NCBI GenBank assembly: GCA_902796745.1
Contig: CADBQC010000098.1
Coordinates: 1-8,352, forward strand
Direction of reading: 5' to 3'
Source: an uncultured Pseudomonadota bacterium
GTDB taxonomy: Bacteria; Pseudomonadota; Alphaproteobacteria; RUG11792
DNA length: 8,352 nucleotides
The notes below the pieces were generated by a model. The model ran no database searches. It was not told the DNA's origin and worked only from the letters and a program-made list of their open reading frames with translations. How positions within the stretch are numbered: position 1 is the first letter of the stretch; each line of letters starts with the position of its first letter. Both the position numbers and the translations under genes were made by a program. Below are positions 1 to 7,386 of this stretch, piece after piece.

Positions 1-111
1 ATTATCGAAACACGCTACGGCGGAAAATTTCCTGTTGAAAAGTACGCAACATTCGCGGGTGTAGTTCAGCAATATATGTTTTTTTATAAACGATTTGTAA
101 CAAGTAATTAA
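1..111 (+). CDS. C-terminal fragment of an unidentified protein
   Basis: Frame 1 is open from the window edge to a TAA at 109-111 and gives 36 residues, beginning IIETRYGGKFPVEK and ending YKRFVTSN. The rest of the gene lies to the left, so no domain can be named. The stretch is basic and aromatic near its end (QQYMFFYKRF), and its codons (CGC, TAC, GGC, GCG) look like those of a translated gene and not of the AT-rich spacer after it. It ends 86 nt before the next gene, which has its own promoter, so the two are probably not one operon. I do not recognise the family. Confidence 0.55.
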   Translation: MIETRYGGKFPVEKYATFAGVVQQYMFFYKRFVTSN

Positions 112-133
112 AATTATTCTTATATTATAGTAA

Positions 134-162
134 TTGACTTATTTTATAATTAGATATATTAT
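134..162 (+). promoter_or_regulatory. Sigma70-type promoter of the secreted HETGH protein gene
   Basis: The -35 hexamer TTGACT (134-139) and the -10 hexamer TATTAT (157-162) each match the consensus at five of six bases and are separated by exactly 17 bp. Transcription would begin near 169, leaving a leader of about 29 nt with a strong Shine-Dalgarno. A TATAAT at 145-150 is also present but has no -35 at a usable distance. This is the clearest promoter in the window. Confidence 0.65.
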
Positions 163-186
163 GATAATATAAGAGGAATACAACTT

Positions 187-192
187 GGGAGG
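187..192 (+). promoter_or_regulatory. Strong ribosome binding site
   Basis: GGGAGG lies 5 nt before the ATG at 198. It is the strongest Shine-Dalgarno in the window and fixes the start of the secreted protein gene. Confidence 0.8.
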
Positions 193-197
193 AAAAA

Positions 198-1415
198 ATG
201 AACGTATTCTTATGCTTAAAAAAAGTATTACTTGGCGCGTTATGTATATCTCAGTTAGCTATATGCGCCAATGCAACTAGCGATGTTTGTCACAAAGATC
301 CAGTCACGAAACTTAAAAAACAAATAGATGAATGTGAATGGTTAGCTCCAGAATGCAAGGATTTATTGAGCGCGACGCCACCTTTTCGTCCATTCTGTGA
401 ACAAGCAATACAACAAATAAAAGATTCAATTCAGCCTAAATCAGAAATAAATCTAGAGCAAGCAAAGACAGATGCTATAAAGTTTTTTAGCAAATATCTA
501 GCCAAAATGCCGGACTTTATAAACATAGCAAAAGATGTGATAAATAACGGACATTACACATATGTTGATTTCGACAATTGGATACATATAATTGATTCTC
601 AAATGCAATCTGTGATTAGTGAGGATGATAACTGGAGTGAAAACATAGAGGGGATCGTACAATCGCTAATGGAAGGAAAAACAAAGGACGAGATAATAAA
701 GCTCTATATGCCATTCTTGAATATAGACAATCCATTAAATGCAGAATCAGTACGCGAAGCAAAGAAATTCATAGATGAAGTAGAATGCAAATATATGGAT
801 TTATCGAATGTTGCCCAAAATTTTGAGATTCAGGTGTCATATACTAGTCGAAAAACTCTTTTAATAACAGCAATTCACGAAACAGGACATGTCCTAGATT
901 ATGCATACCGCATAAAATATGGTAAACGCTCAAAAACATTTTCAACTGATCTCGAAGCCATATCGGTATTTTTCGAAACAATTGCCAAAAGGGAACTAGA
1001 AAGTGATGGATACGATGTTTTAAGGCTGGTCGCACCATATGGAACGATGGCAGGATTCGACTTACTACAGAGAGCTAACAATAGACTAAACGGAACAGTT
1101 AGCGATACTTTAACATTAGAACAAATTCGCCAGGAGATAGAAGAAGATTGGCAATCGCCACTAGGTAAACTAGTAAACCTAGATATAAGTAATGGGGAGA
1201 TAATAACGTTTGTGCAGTGGATACGCTCAGGTGGAGCTTTGAACTTCACACTATACGACCATTTAAAACAAATGTTTAGAATGAAAATAGTACTAGATAG
1301 TGAAAAAGATCTCATAAATAAAATACCGGAGACTATAGAACGCCTAGTAATGGAAAGTTCTCCAACATTAACCGGAAGCGAGTATCTGCAATTATACAAC
1401 AGCATCATTGTTTAG
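198..1415 (+). CDS. Secreted protein with HETGH zinc-metalloprotease-type motif, family not recognised
   Basis: The 405-aa product starts with a signal peptide: basic and hydrophobic residues up to about 22, then an ANA cleavage site at 24-26. The mature protein would therefore lie outside the cytoplasm. Four cysteines follow within 40 residues (C31, C46, C53, C67) and could form two disulfides; C197 stands alone. The centre holds AIHETGH at 225-231, an HExxH site as in zinc metallopeptidases. A third zinc ligand could be E253 (in DLEAIS, 22 residues after the second His) or E260 (in FFETIA, 29 after); gluzincins such as the M3, M32 and ACE-like families have a Glu roughly 24-26 after. The C-terminal 150 residues are charged and look helical, with no membrane segment. 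Zinc peptidase is an inference from the motif alone; the rest matches no family I know. It has its own promoter and strong ribosome site. A lineage-specific protein acting in the periplasm or outside the cell is plausible. Confidence 0.85.
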   Translation: MNVFLCLKKVLLGALCISQLAICANATSDVCHKDPVTKLKKQIDECEWLAPECKDLLSATPPFRPFCEQAIQQIKDSIQPKSEINLEQAKTDAIKFFSKYLAKMPDFINIAKDVINNGHYTYVDFDNWIHIIDSQMQSVISEDDNWSENIEGIVQSLMEGKTKDEIIKLYMPFLNIDNPLNAESVREAKKFIDEVECKYMDLSNVAQNFEIQVSYTSRKTLLITAIHETGHVLDYAYRIKYGKRSKTFSTDLEAISVFFETIAKRELESDGYDVLRLVAPYGTMAGFDLLQRANNRLNGTVSDTLTLEQIRQEIEEDWQSPLGKLVNLDISNGEIITFVQWIRSGGALNFTLYDHLKQMFRMKIVLDSEKDLINKIPETIERLVMESSPTLTGSEYLQLYNSIIV

Positions 1416-1771
1416 CACTCAGCTCTTTGTGAATGCAGATAAAAATCAAAGATACAGAGGTCTTGGATAGGTGCATAACTAAACGAAATACGTGCACCTG
1501 TCCAAGCGACATTTGGCTTAAGAACTGATTTAATGATATGCAGATTGACTGTCTATTGTGATCAGAATTTATAGGTGTTTCTGGAACAACGCCTGGCCAT
1601 GAGCTAAGCAAATCGACACTGATACTGGATCCTACTATTGCCTTACTTCTTCATGAGAGAACACTTCTTTGTTAATTAGCTTAATCATTCGCATGAACTT
1701 ATGTAGCTTGCAAAAAATTTCCTAAAATGTTTATCTAGTTTGAGAAGATATGTAATGCGCTAGCCCATGTT
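1416..1771. other. 356-bp gene-free gap with a hairpin and broken reading frames
   Basis: No complete credible gene is visible. The left part holds a strong hairpin (1462-1506, listed separately). On the minus strand, two open stretches in different frames partly overlap: one over 1405-1650, including SSWPGVVPETPINSDHN, and one over 1412-1552, including NVAWTGARISFSYAP and ending at a TAA at 1412-1414. They read more like protein than random spacer and could be the shifted remains of one gene running leftward, but I cannot name a family and a start is missing. Toward trkH, a weak -35-like TTGCAA (1708-1713) has only a poor -10 partner (TATCTA, 1732-1737). Confidence 0.35.
1462..1506. repeat. 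14-bp inverted repeat (RNA hairpin) downstream of the secreted protein gene
   Basis: Arms 1462-1475 (CTTGGATAGGTGCA) and 1493-1506 (TGCACCTGTCCAAG) pair over 14 positions, with a single T-G wobble, around a 17-nt loop. The hairpin begins 46 nt after the stop codon of the upstream gene. No T-run follows on either strand, so it is not a standard intrinsic terminator. It may stabilise the 3' end of the mRNA or be a copy of a dispersed palindrome. Confidence 0.7.
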
Positions 1772-3199
1772 ATGGTAAACATTCGTTCTGTAATTTATAT
1801 AAACGGCATTGTAGTATGTTGCCTAGCTGGAATTTTGGCACTTCCGCTACTGTATGATTGTATATTCAATAATTCTGAATGTTTTGGGGTTTTTGCGCCA
1901 TCTATCATAGCTAATGTATTTCTGGGGGGGCTTATGGTTCTTTCATGTCGAAGTGGTAACAAACTATCTTTCACTAGTAAGGACACATTTTTGCTTGTCG
2001 TTACAGTATGGATTAGTACCGCAATTATCTGTTCATTTCCATTTTATGTTTATTCAGCTGTGAAGCTAAAATTCATATCAGCGTTATTTGAATCAGTATC
2101 TGGCATCACAACTACAGGTGCAACGGTATATCACGATGTTGAAATTTTGCCCAAAGCGCTCAATTTGTGGCGCTTTATTCTTCACTTTATCGGAGGTGTC
2201 GGAATTATTGCTATAGGCATCATCATTTTGCCTGTTATGCGAATTGGAGGCATGCAATTGTTTCAGACTGAAAATTCTGATAAATCGCAAAAAATTTTTC
2301 CCCGTGCTACGCAAACAATTAAATTTTTTATATGGTTATATATCTCACTTATCTGCGTATTCGCTTTTTGTTTAAAAATGTCTGGAATGAGCACGTTTGA
2401 CGCAATTTGTCACGGCATTTCAGCAATTTCAACAGGCGGTTTTTCAACGAAAAATCTAGGAATAGATTTTTTTAACAGTGCTCAAATAAAATTGATTATG
2501 TCTTTTGGTATGTTTATTGGAGGAATAACATTTTTAGAAATCATAAAGTGCTTGCGAATTCGATTTAGAAGTTTTTTATCTAGTCCGCAAATAGTGGGAT
2601 ACATAAAGTTAGTTTTATTTATGATATTTGTTCCTATATTTATTACCCTTATAACTGATGGTGAGCATGTGACTTTAGACTCGCTCGCCACACACATATA
2701 TGCAACAATTTCAGCAATAACGACAACTGGATTAAATTTCAACGGTTATACCTCATCAAACATGCTAATGCTGTTATTAGCAATTACTGGTGGTTGTTCT
2801 GGCTCCACAACAGGAGGAATAAAAATATTTAGGATACAGATCCTTTTCGCAGTGCTGAAAAATCATATATGCAAATTAGTTCGTCCATTCGATATCAGTG
2901 TTCCAAAATACCAAGGCAAAAAAATAGATGATGGACTCACCAAGTCAGTTATTACTTTTACACTTTCGTTAATGATTGTGTTTGCGATAAGTTGTACATT
3001 CTTGGAAATCTTTACAAATATGAGCTTCTCAGAAATCAGTTACCGAGTTTTCTCGTGTCTTTTAAATCTAGGCTGTGGAGAAAAGTTTGAATTCCTCCCA
3101 GCACTATCAAAGATTGTCTTAATTTGTGATATGATTGCAGGTCGTTTAGAAATTATTCCAGCGTTTATTATATTTAGTAAAATATTCTGGAAAGAATAA
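1772..3199 (+). CDS. trkH: TrkH-type potassium uptake channel subunit
   Basis: The 475-aa polytopic inner-membrane protein belongs to the TrkH/KtrB family of K+ channels, in which four membrane-pore-membrane repeats form one pore. The pore loops are visible in order: TTTGAT (113-118), STGGF (220-224), TTTGL (317-321) and NLGCG (432-436). The conserved stretch GGCSGSTTGGIKIFR lies at 340-354 and the typical MIAGRLEII near the C-terminus at 454-462. Length fits the family (about 480). In the fourth loop, the usual GPG appears as GCG. The ATG at 1772 has no good Shine-Dalgarno, so initiation may be weak or leaderless; no better in-frame start stands out. The gating partner TrkA is not in the window. 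The gene stands alone and converges on rsmA with only 16 bp between stop codons and no visible terminator, so the two transcripts may overlap. Confidence 0.95.
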   Translation: MVNIRSVIYINGIVVCCLAGILALPLLYDCIFNNSECFGVFAPSIIANVFLGGLMVLSCRSGNKLSFTSKDTFLLVVTVWISTAIICSFPFYVYSAVKLKFISALFESVSGITTTGATVYHDVEILPKALNLWRFILHFIGGVGIIAIGIIILPVMRIGGMQLFQTENSDKSQKIFPRATQTIKFFIWLYISLICVFAFCLKMSGMSTFDAICHGISAISTGGFSTKNLGIDFFNSAQIKLIMSFGMFIGGITFLEIIKCLRIRFRSFLSSPQIVGYIKLVLFMIFVPIFITLITDGEHVTLDSLATHIYATISAITTTGLNFNGYTSSNMLMLLLAITGGCSGSTTGGIKIFRIQILFAVLKNHICKLVRPFDISVPKYQGKKIDDGLTKSVITFTLSLMIVFAISCTFLEIFTNMSFSEISYRVFSCLLNLGCGEKFEFLPALSKIVLICDMIAGRLEIIPAFIIFSKIFWKE

Positions 3200-3215
3200 G
3201 TTACTCGAAAAGAAT

Positions 3216-4055
3216 TCATGCAAAAAGAAAAGTTGATAGCTTCAAAAATTTGTCTACACTTATTCCTTCTGGTCTTGTGTTTGGCTCTATCTCACAGCAA
3301 TCCAAGATATTTTGAGAAAAGTCAGGGAAAGCTTTCTTAAGTATTGTATGAATAGCCTTTCGTCTATGCTGAAAACAAATTGCTGTTAGCTTTTCGAGAT
3401 TTTTGATATCACTAGGTCTATCTATTTTCGGAGTGAGTTTTATCACAGATGACTGGACATCCGGAGGAGGAAAGAACGCTCTATTGGACACATCAAAACA
3501 CTTTTCACAATTACACAAAACTTGTGATATTACGCTTAGTCTTCCATAATTTTTTGTGCCAGGGATAGCACATATTCTTTCAGCTACCTCTTTTTGGAAC
3601 ATCAAAACCATTGATTTTACCTTGTCTAAATCCTGCAATAAATGTAGTAATATTTTTGTACCAACGTTGTATGGTAAGTTTGATATAATTGTGAACCTAT
3701 CGATATCTAAATTACTTAAATTTATATTTAATGCATCATCATATATGAAACTTAAATTTGCTCCAGAATATTTTAGTAAATTATCATGCAGTGGTTTTAG
3801 ATTCTGATCTTTTTCTATGCATATAATTTTCCGTCCCTCGGCAAAATTAAGAATTGCTCGAGTTAACCCACAAGGTCCGGGGCCGATCTCTATTATATCG
3901 CCACCCCCCAATGGCAACGCGCAAGAGACAATTTTTGTTAATAACGAACTATCGCATAAAAAATGTTGTCCAAACGCTTTTGCCCGGGGTATATTTTCAA
4001 ATAATCCGTACTTCTTTATAACCTGAGCTATAGATAGATTTAGGTCGTTATCCAT
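3216..4055 (-). CDS. rsmA: 16S rRNA (adenine1518-N6/adenine1519-N6)-dimethyltransferase
   Basis: RsmA (KsgA) transfers four methyl groups from S-adenosylmethionine to two adjacent adenines in helix 45 of 16S rRNA late in small-subunit assembly. Numbering from the ATG at 4055 (279 aa, a usual length): AFGQHFL at 27-33 is the family entry motif, EIGPGPCGLT (56-65) the SAM-binding loop, EK at 81-82 the acidic end of the next strand, NLPYN (126-130) the catalytic motif IV, FFPPPDVQSSV (194-204) the typical late motif and HRRKAI (230-235) the C-terminal-domain signature. An upstream TTG at 4061 would add two residues. I prefer the ATG, which overlaps the yggT stop in ATGGATAA, an arrangement that favours translational coupling; neither start has a strong Shine-Dalgarno. 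It is the last gene of the mreB-yggT-rsmA cluster, and all key motifs are intact. Confidence 0.96.
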   Translation of the reverse strand: MDNDLNLSIAQVIKKYGLFENIPRAKAFGQHFLCDSSLLTKIVSCALPLGGGDIIEIGPGPCGLTRAILNFAEGRKIICIEKDQNLKPLHDNLLKYSGANLSFIYDDALNINLSNLDIDRFTIISNLPYNVGTKILLHLLQDLDKVKSMVLMFQKEVAERICAIPGTKNYGRLSVISQVLCNCEKCFDVSNRAFFPPPDVQSSVIKLTPKIDRPSDIKNLEKLTAICFQHRRKAIHTILKKAFPDFSQNILDCCEIEPNTRPEGISVDKFLKLSTFLFA

Positions 4056-4350
4056 TAGCAATTATGAAAAATATCCTTATTACTATAACTTTTGCAAAAT
4101 GCAATCCCACAAAAACCACTAATGGCGAAAAATCAAGCCCTGCTACCGTAGGTAAATATCGTCGTATATAAGACAGCAGTGGTTCTATCTTGCTCATCAG
4201 GAATACATACACTTTGAAAAAAACACCATCTCTATCCTTTACGGCTCCAAAAAACACGAACCATCCGAGAATAATGTACCCCATCAGAAGGTACTCCAAA
4301 AAATTCATAATCCCGATCAGGAAATTCAACACTAATGAAAACAAAAGCAT
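4048..4350 (-). CDS. YggT family small membrane protein
   Basis: The 100-aa protein has two hydrophobic segments (about 2-37 and 74-97) flanking the family signature: PLLSYIRRYLP (57-67) followed by GLDFSPLVV (71-79). YggT proteins are small inner-membrane proteins of uncertain role, linked in some bacteria to osmotic tolerance and in plastid relatives (YlmG/CCB3) to cytochrome maturation and organelle division. The length is normal for single-repeat members. A GAGG at 4356-4359 sits 5 nt before the start, and the gene begins 19 nt after the mreB stop and overlaps rsmA by 8 nt, so co-transcription is likely. Function here cannot be deduced beyond the family. Confidence 0.9.
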   Translation of the reverse strand: MLLFSLVLNFLIGIMNFLEYLLMGYIILGWFVFFGAVKDRDGVFFKVYVFLMSKIEPLLSYIRRYLPTVAGLDFSPLVVFVGLHFAKVIVIRIFFIIANG

Positions 4351-4355
4351 ACAAA

Positions 4356-4359
4356 CCTC
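4356..4359 (-). promoter_or_regulatory. Ribosome binding site of yggT
   Basis: On the minus strand, GAGG is followed after 5 nt by the ATG at 4350. It supports this start and independent loading of ribosomes within the mreB-yggT spacer. Confidence 0.65.
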
Positions 4360-4369
4360 GTGTTAAAAC

Positions 4370-5446
<1,077 letters not shown>

Positions 5447-5504
5447 TTAGGATTGTATATTACAGCATCAGTTTTGTCTATGAGGTTCACGAAAGTTTTC
5501 AGGA

Positions 5505-5510
5505 ATTATA
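5505..5510 (-). promoter_or_regulatory. Possible -10 element for mreB
   Basis: A perfect TATAAT reads leftward here, 4 bp beyond the T-run of the minus-strand terminator, and would place the mRNA start about 80 nt before the mreB ATG. No convincing -35 exists at 16-18 bp because that position lies inside the hairpin arm. The site is suggestive only. Confidence 0.25.
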
Positions 5511-5514
5511 GGTT

Positions 5515-5562
5515 AAAAAAGGGCGCGATGTGGTATGTTTTTAATTTTACCACATCGCGCCC
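5515..5562 (-). terminator. Intrinsic terminator reading leftward
   Basis: A perfect 15-bp inverted repeat (arms 5521-5535 and 5548-5562, GGGCGCGATGTGGTA and its complement) encloses a 12-nt loop. On the minus strand it is followed directly by TTTTTT (5520-5515). That is a textbook rho-independent terminator for leftward transcription, 100 nt before the mreB start. No obvious minus-strand gene feeds it except the small candidate ORF at 5839-6018. It may instead insulate mreB or attenuate its transcription. On the plus strand no T-run follows. Confidence 0.7.
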
Positions 5563-5566
5563 CTGA

Positions 5567-5633
5567 GCCTGTCAAGGTACGCTTCGCTCAGCGCCCTTAG
5601 GTCCTTGACCTTTGGTCGCTGACCTTGACAGGC
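5567..5633. repeat. GC-rich compound palindrome, candidate dispersed repeat
   Basis: An outer stem of 12 bp (5567-5578 with 5622-5633, core CCTGTCAAGGT) encloses a second stem of 5 bp (5589-5593 with 5617-5621, CAGCG/CGCTG), then CC/GG (5595-5596 with 5614-5615), then AGGTC/GACCT (5599-5603 with 5607-5611) around a 3-nt loop. A 10-nt bulge with two CGCT copies (5580-5583 and 5585-5588) can pair alternatively with AGCG (5590-5593). It is much richer in G and C than its surroundings and sits 4 nt from the perfect terminator hairpin. The look is that of a repetitive extragenic palindrome or similar element; only one copy is in the window, so dispersal is inferred. Confidence 0.6.
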
Positions 5634-5646
5634 GTTTCAAAAATTG

Positions 5647-5670
5647 AAAATGTTTCATGTAAAACATTTT
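5647..5670. repeat. AT-rich inverted repeat
   Basis: Arms AAAATGTTT (5647-5655) and AAACATTTT (5662-5670) form a 9-bp stem with a 6-nt loop (CATGTA). It lies 13 nt beyond the GC-rich palindrome and is followed by only TT on the plus strand, so a terminator role is weak. It may be part of the same repeat cluster. Confidence 0.45.
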
Positions 5671-5799
5671 TTAATTCTAAGTAGAAATATATACTAAAAT
5701 TTCTACTAATTTATAGTTGAATGAATCAAATGTATGAACAAATGACTGGATAAACTGTGATAAAGTATTTGTACCATTACAGTAAACGTTCGTACAAAC

Positions 5800-5907
5800 A
5801 TGCTTATTGAAATGATCGAACTCCCCAGAATGATTTTCTTACCCCCTCTTGTCATTGCTGTTGGGTGTTCGATTTCGCTTGTCCATTATCGTGCTTTTAG
5901 ACTTTAG
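5800..5907 (+). CDS. Candidate 35-aa hydrophobic peptide
   Basis: ATG at 5800 to TAG at 5905-5907 encodes a peptide with one likely membrane segment (MIFLPPLVIAVGCSISLV, about residues 11-28) and a short basic tail. Its right part overlaps, on the opposite strand, the end of the basic 59-aa frame. Small single-pass peptides facing an antisense transcript resemble type I toxins, but no ribosome site is visible and nothing else supports function. It may be chance. Confidence 0.12.
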   Translation: MLIEMIELPRMIFLPPLVIAVGCSISLVHYRAFRL

Positions 5908-6018
5908 ATATTTCCGCTTTTTCATAATTTTATCGCCACCACCTTCTCTTGTATAGTATGTTTTGTCCTTATTCTTCATCCATCTGATGTCGGTTATTAT
6001 CCGGACTTGGCTTACCAT
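5839..6018 (-). CDS. Candidate small basic peptide (59 aa)
   Basis: An ATG at 6018 opens a 59-codon frame ending with TAA at 5839-5841. The peptide starts MVSQVRIITDIRW and is loaded with Lys and Arg, especially after residue 14 (internal Met) and in MKKRKYLKSKS (32-42). The minus strand is purine-rich here, as coding strands commonly are, and a leftward terminator lies about 280 nt downstream. Against it, no Shine-Dalgarno precedes the start, the composition is low in complexity, and no family is recognised. An internal start at residue 14 would give 46 aa. It could be a real small gene, a remnant, or part of a non-coding transcript. Confidence 0.25.
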   Translation of the reverse strand: MVSQVRIITDIRWMKNKDKTYYTREGGGDKIMKKRKYLKSKSTIMDKRNRTPNSNDKRG

Positions 6019-6066
6019 TGTACAGGTTCATAGCAAATAAGATACAAATTGGCTTGCAACGAGACT

Positions 6067-6095
6067 TTTATATCTCGAAATGCCAAACGTATGCT
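6067..6095 (+). promoter_or_regulatory. Weak candidate promoter for the MFS operon
   Basis: TTTATA (6067-6072) and TATGCT (6090-6095) are separated by 17 bp and each matches consensus at four of six bases. A 5-bp inverted repeat, CGAGA/TCTCG (6060-6064 and 6073-6077), overlaps the -35 and could be an operator half-site pair. The start of transcription would lie near 6102, which would leave only a short leader before the AAGG ribosome site, so the placement is uncertain. Confidence 0.25.
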
Positions 6096-6105
6096 ATTCT
6101 GACTT

Positions 6106-6109
6106 AAGG
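6106..6109 (+). promoter_or_regulatory. Ribosome binding site favouring a TTG start
   Basis: AAGG ends 5 nt before the TTG at 6115 but 23 nt before the first in-frame ATG (6133). Spacing therefore favours TTG as the start codon of the MFS gene. Confidence 0.45.
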
Positions 6110-6114
6110 TTTTT

Positions 6115-7386
6115 TTGCTCAACAGTGAACGTATGATGGAAAAAAAAGTTAGCGGTAAATCGTGCTGGATCTTTGGAATTGCTGCGATATTTTACCTTTA
6201 TGAATTGGCATTAAGGGTATCGCCGAGTGTTATGACAAATGATCTTATGGTCACATTTAATGCCACCTCGACGATACTTGGCGTTTTAATTTCGTTTTAC
6301 TACTACGCTTATACCGTATTACAACTTCCATGTGGTATTATTCTCGATAAAATGGGGGCGCGTAATTTGCTTGGAATTTCAGCAGTTTTGTGTGTTTTGG
6401 GCTCGTGCCTATTTGCTGTGTCTGACAAAATACACATAGCTCAAATAGGGCGCTTCCTGGTTGGAGCAGGTTCAGCATGTGCATTTATCAGCTGTCTCCA
6501 AATTGCAGCCAATTTATTTCCTAAAAAGTATTTTGTAATTTTGGCTGGAATAACCAATATGATGGGTACACTTGGCGGACTATTTGGGGGGGCTCCAGTT
6601 GCAAAAGCCGTGAATACGTTTGGATGGCAAAATGCAACTTATATGCTTGGCGCAATTGGTATTGTAATCGCTATATTAATATTTGTTCTAGTTCCAAAGG
6701 ATACGGGAAATGCAAATGCACAGAATAAAACATCGAAGTCAATCTGGAGTAATATATCAAAATTGCTCCGAAATCCGCAGGTAGTGTTATCAGGCATTAT
6801 AGCCGGATTTATGTATCTTCCGATTGACGCTTTTGCCGAGTTATGGGCTGTTCCGTTTTTTATGTCAAAATACGGGATTGGAAATGAGTTCGCAGCACTG
6901 GCTTCTGCCCTAATATTCGTAGGTGTTGCGATCGGAAGCGTTGCAATTGCAGTTCTTGCAAAAAAAATAAGAAGCTATATGCGAACGATGCGATTGGCTA
7001 TGTTATTCACAGCGATTGCATTTGTCCCGCTTATATACACAAATTGTGGATTATATGTAGCCTTTGGGATAGTATTGCTAATTGGATTTTTCACAGGAGC
7101 TCAGCCGATTGGGTTTACAATAGCTAAAGAGAGCGTATCTGCAGAAATTTCAGGAACGACATTAGCAATGACTAACTGCATAGTTATGCTTATAGGTTCA
7201 ATTTTTCAGCCGTTCTTAGGAGCATTGCTAGACTTTTTCTGGAAAGGAGAAATTTGTGAAGCAGGTGTTCGAGTTTATGGTATAGAATGTTATGAAAAAG
7301 CTATTTTAGTCATTCCTGTATTCCTGATAATTTCTTATATCTTATCGATATTTTTGAAAGACACAATAAACACCGAGAATGAATAG
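6115..7386 (+). CDS. Major facilitator superfamily transporter, substrate unknown
   Basis: The 423-aa protein has about 12 hydrophobic segments in two halves split by a polar loop near 195-220. The N-terminus reads YLYELALRVSPSVM (27-40), then SFYYYAYTVLQLPCG (60-74), a pattern typical of an MFS group in intracellular gamma- and alphaproteobacteria. The signature loop GIILDKMGAR (74-83) and GRFLVGAGSA (112-121) are intact. Substrate cannot be read from sequence; relatives are often labelled sugar-phosphate or proline/betaine type without proof. The start is TTG at 6115, backed by AAGG 5 nt before; ATG at 6133 would remove six residues outside the first membrane segment. The last 8 nt overlap the next gene (GAATGAATAG context), so the two are probably co-transcribed and translationally coupled. 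In a host-associated bacterium it could import a host metabolite, which is inference. Confidence 0.9.
   Translation: MLNSERMMEKKVSGKSCWIFGIAAIFYLYELALRVSPSVMTNDLMVTFNATSTILGVLISFYYYAYTVLQLPCGIILDKMGARNLLGISAVLCVLGSCLFAVSDKIHIAQIGRFLVGAGSACAFISCLQIAANLFPKKYFVILAGITNMMGTLGGLFGGAPVAKAVNTFGWQNATYMLGAIGIVIAILIFVLVPKDTGNANAQNKTSKSIWSNISKLLRNPQVVLSGIIAGFMYLPIDAFAELWAVPFFMSKYGIGNEFAALASALIFVGVAIGSVAIAVLAKKIRSYMRTMRLAMLFTAIAFVPLIYTNCGLYVAFGIVLLIGFFTGAQPIGFTIAKESVSAEISGTTLAMTNCIVMLIGSIFQPFLGALLDFFWKGEICEAGVRVYGIECYEKAILVIPVFLIISYILSIFLKDTINTENE

Noticed and set aside
899..1408. A 169-codon minus-strand open frame opposite the secreted protein gene
   Set aside because: It lies wholly inside the 405-aa gene, which has a promoter, ribosome site and signal peptide. 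The antisense product shows no recognisable features, so it is a shadow frame.
1708..1737. TTGCAA with TATCTA as a promoter for trkH
   Set aside because: The -10 matches at only three of six bases and lacks the final T. The trkH promoter remains unidentified.
3200..3215. Shared bidirectional terminator between trkH and rsmA
   Set aside because: The 16-bp gap holds no inverted repeat or T-run. Termination must occur inside the opposite gene or by another mechanism.
5680..5707. AGTAGAAAT/ATTTCTACT inverted repeat, reminiscent of Cas12a-type CRISPR repeats (TTTCTAC...GTAGA)
   Set aside because: It occurs once, has no spaced copies, the stem order and loop do not fit the Cas12a repeat, and no cas gene is nearby. 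It is a plain AT-rich hairpin.
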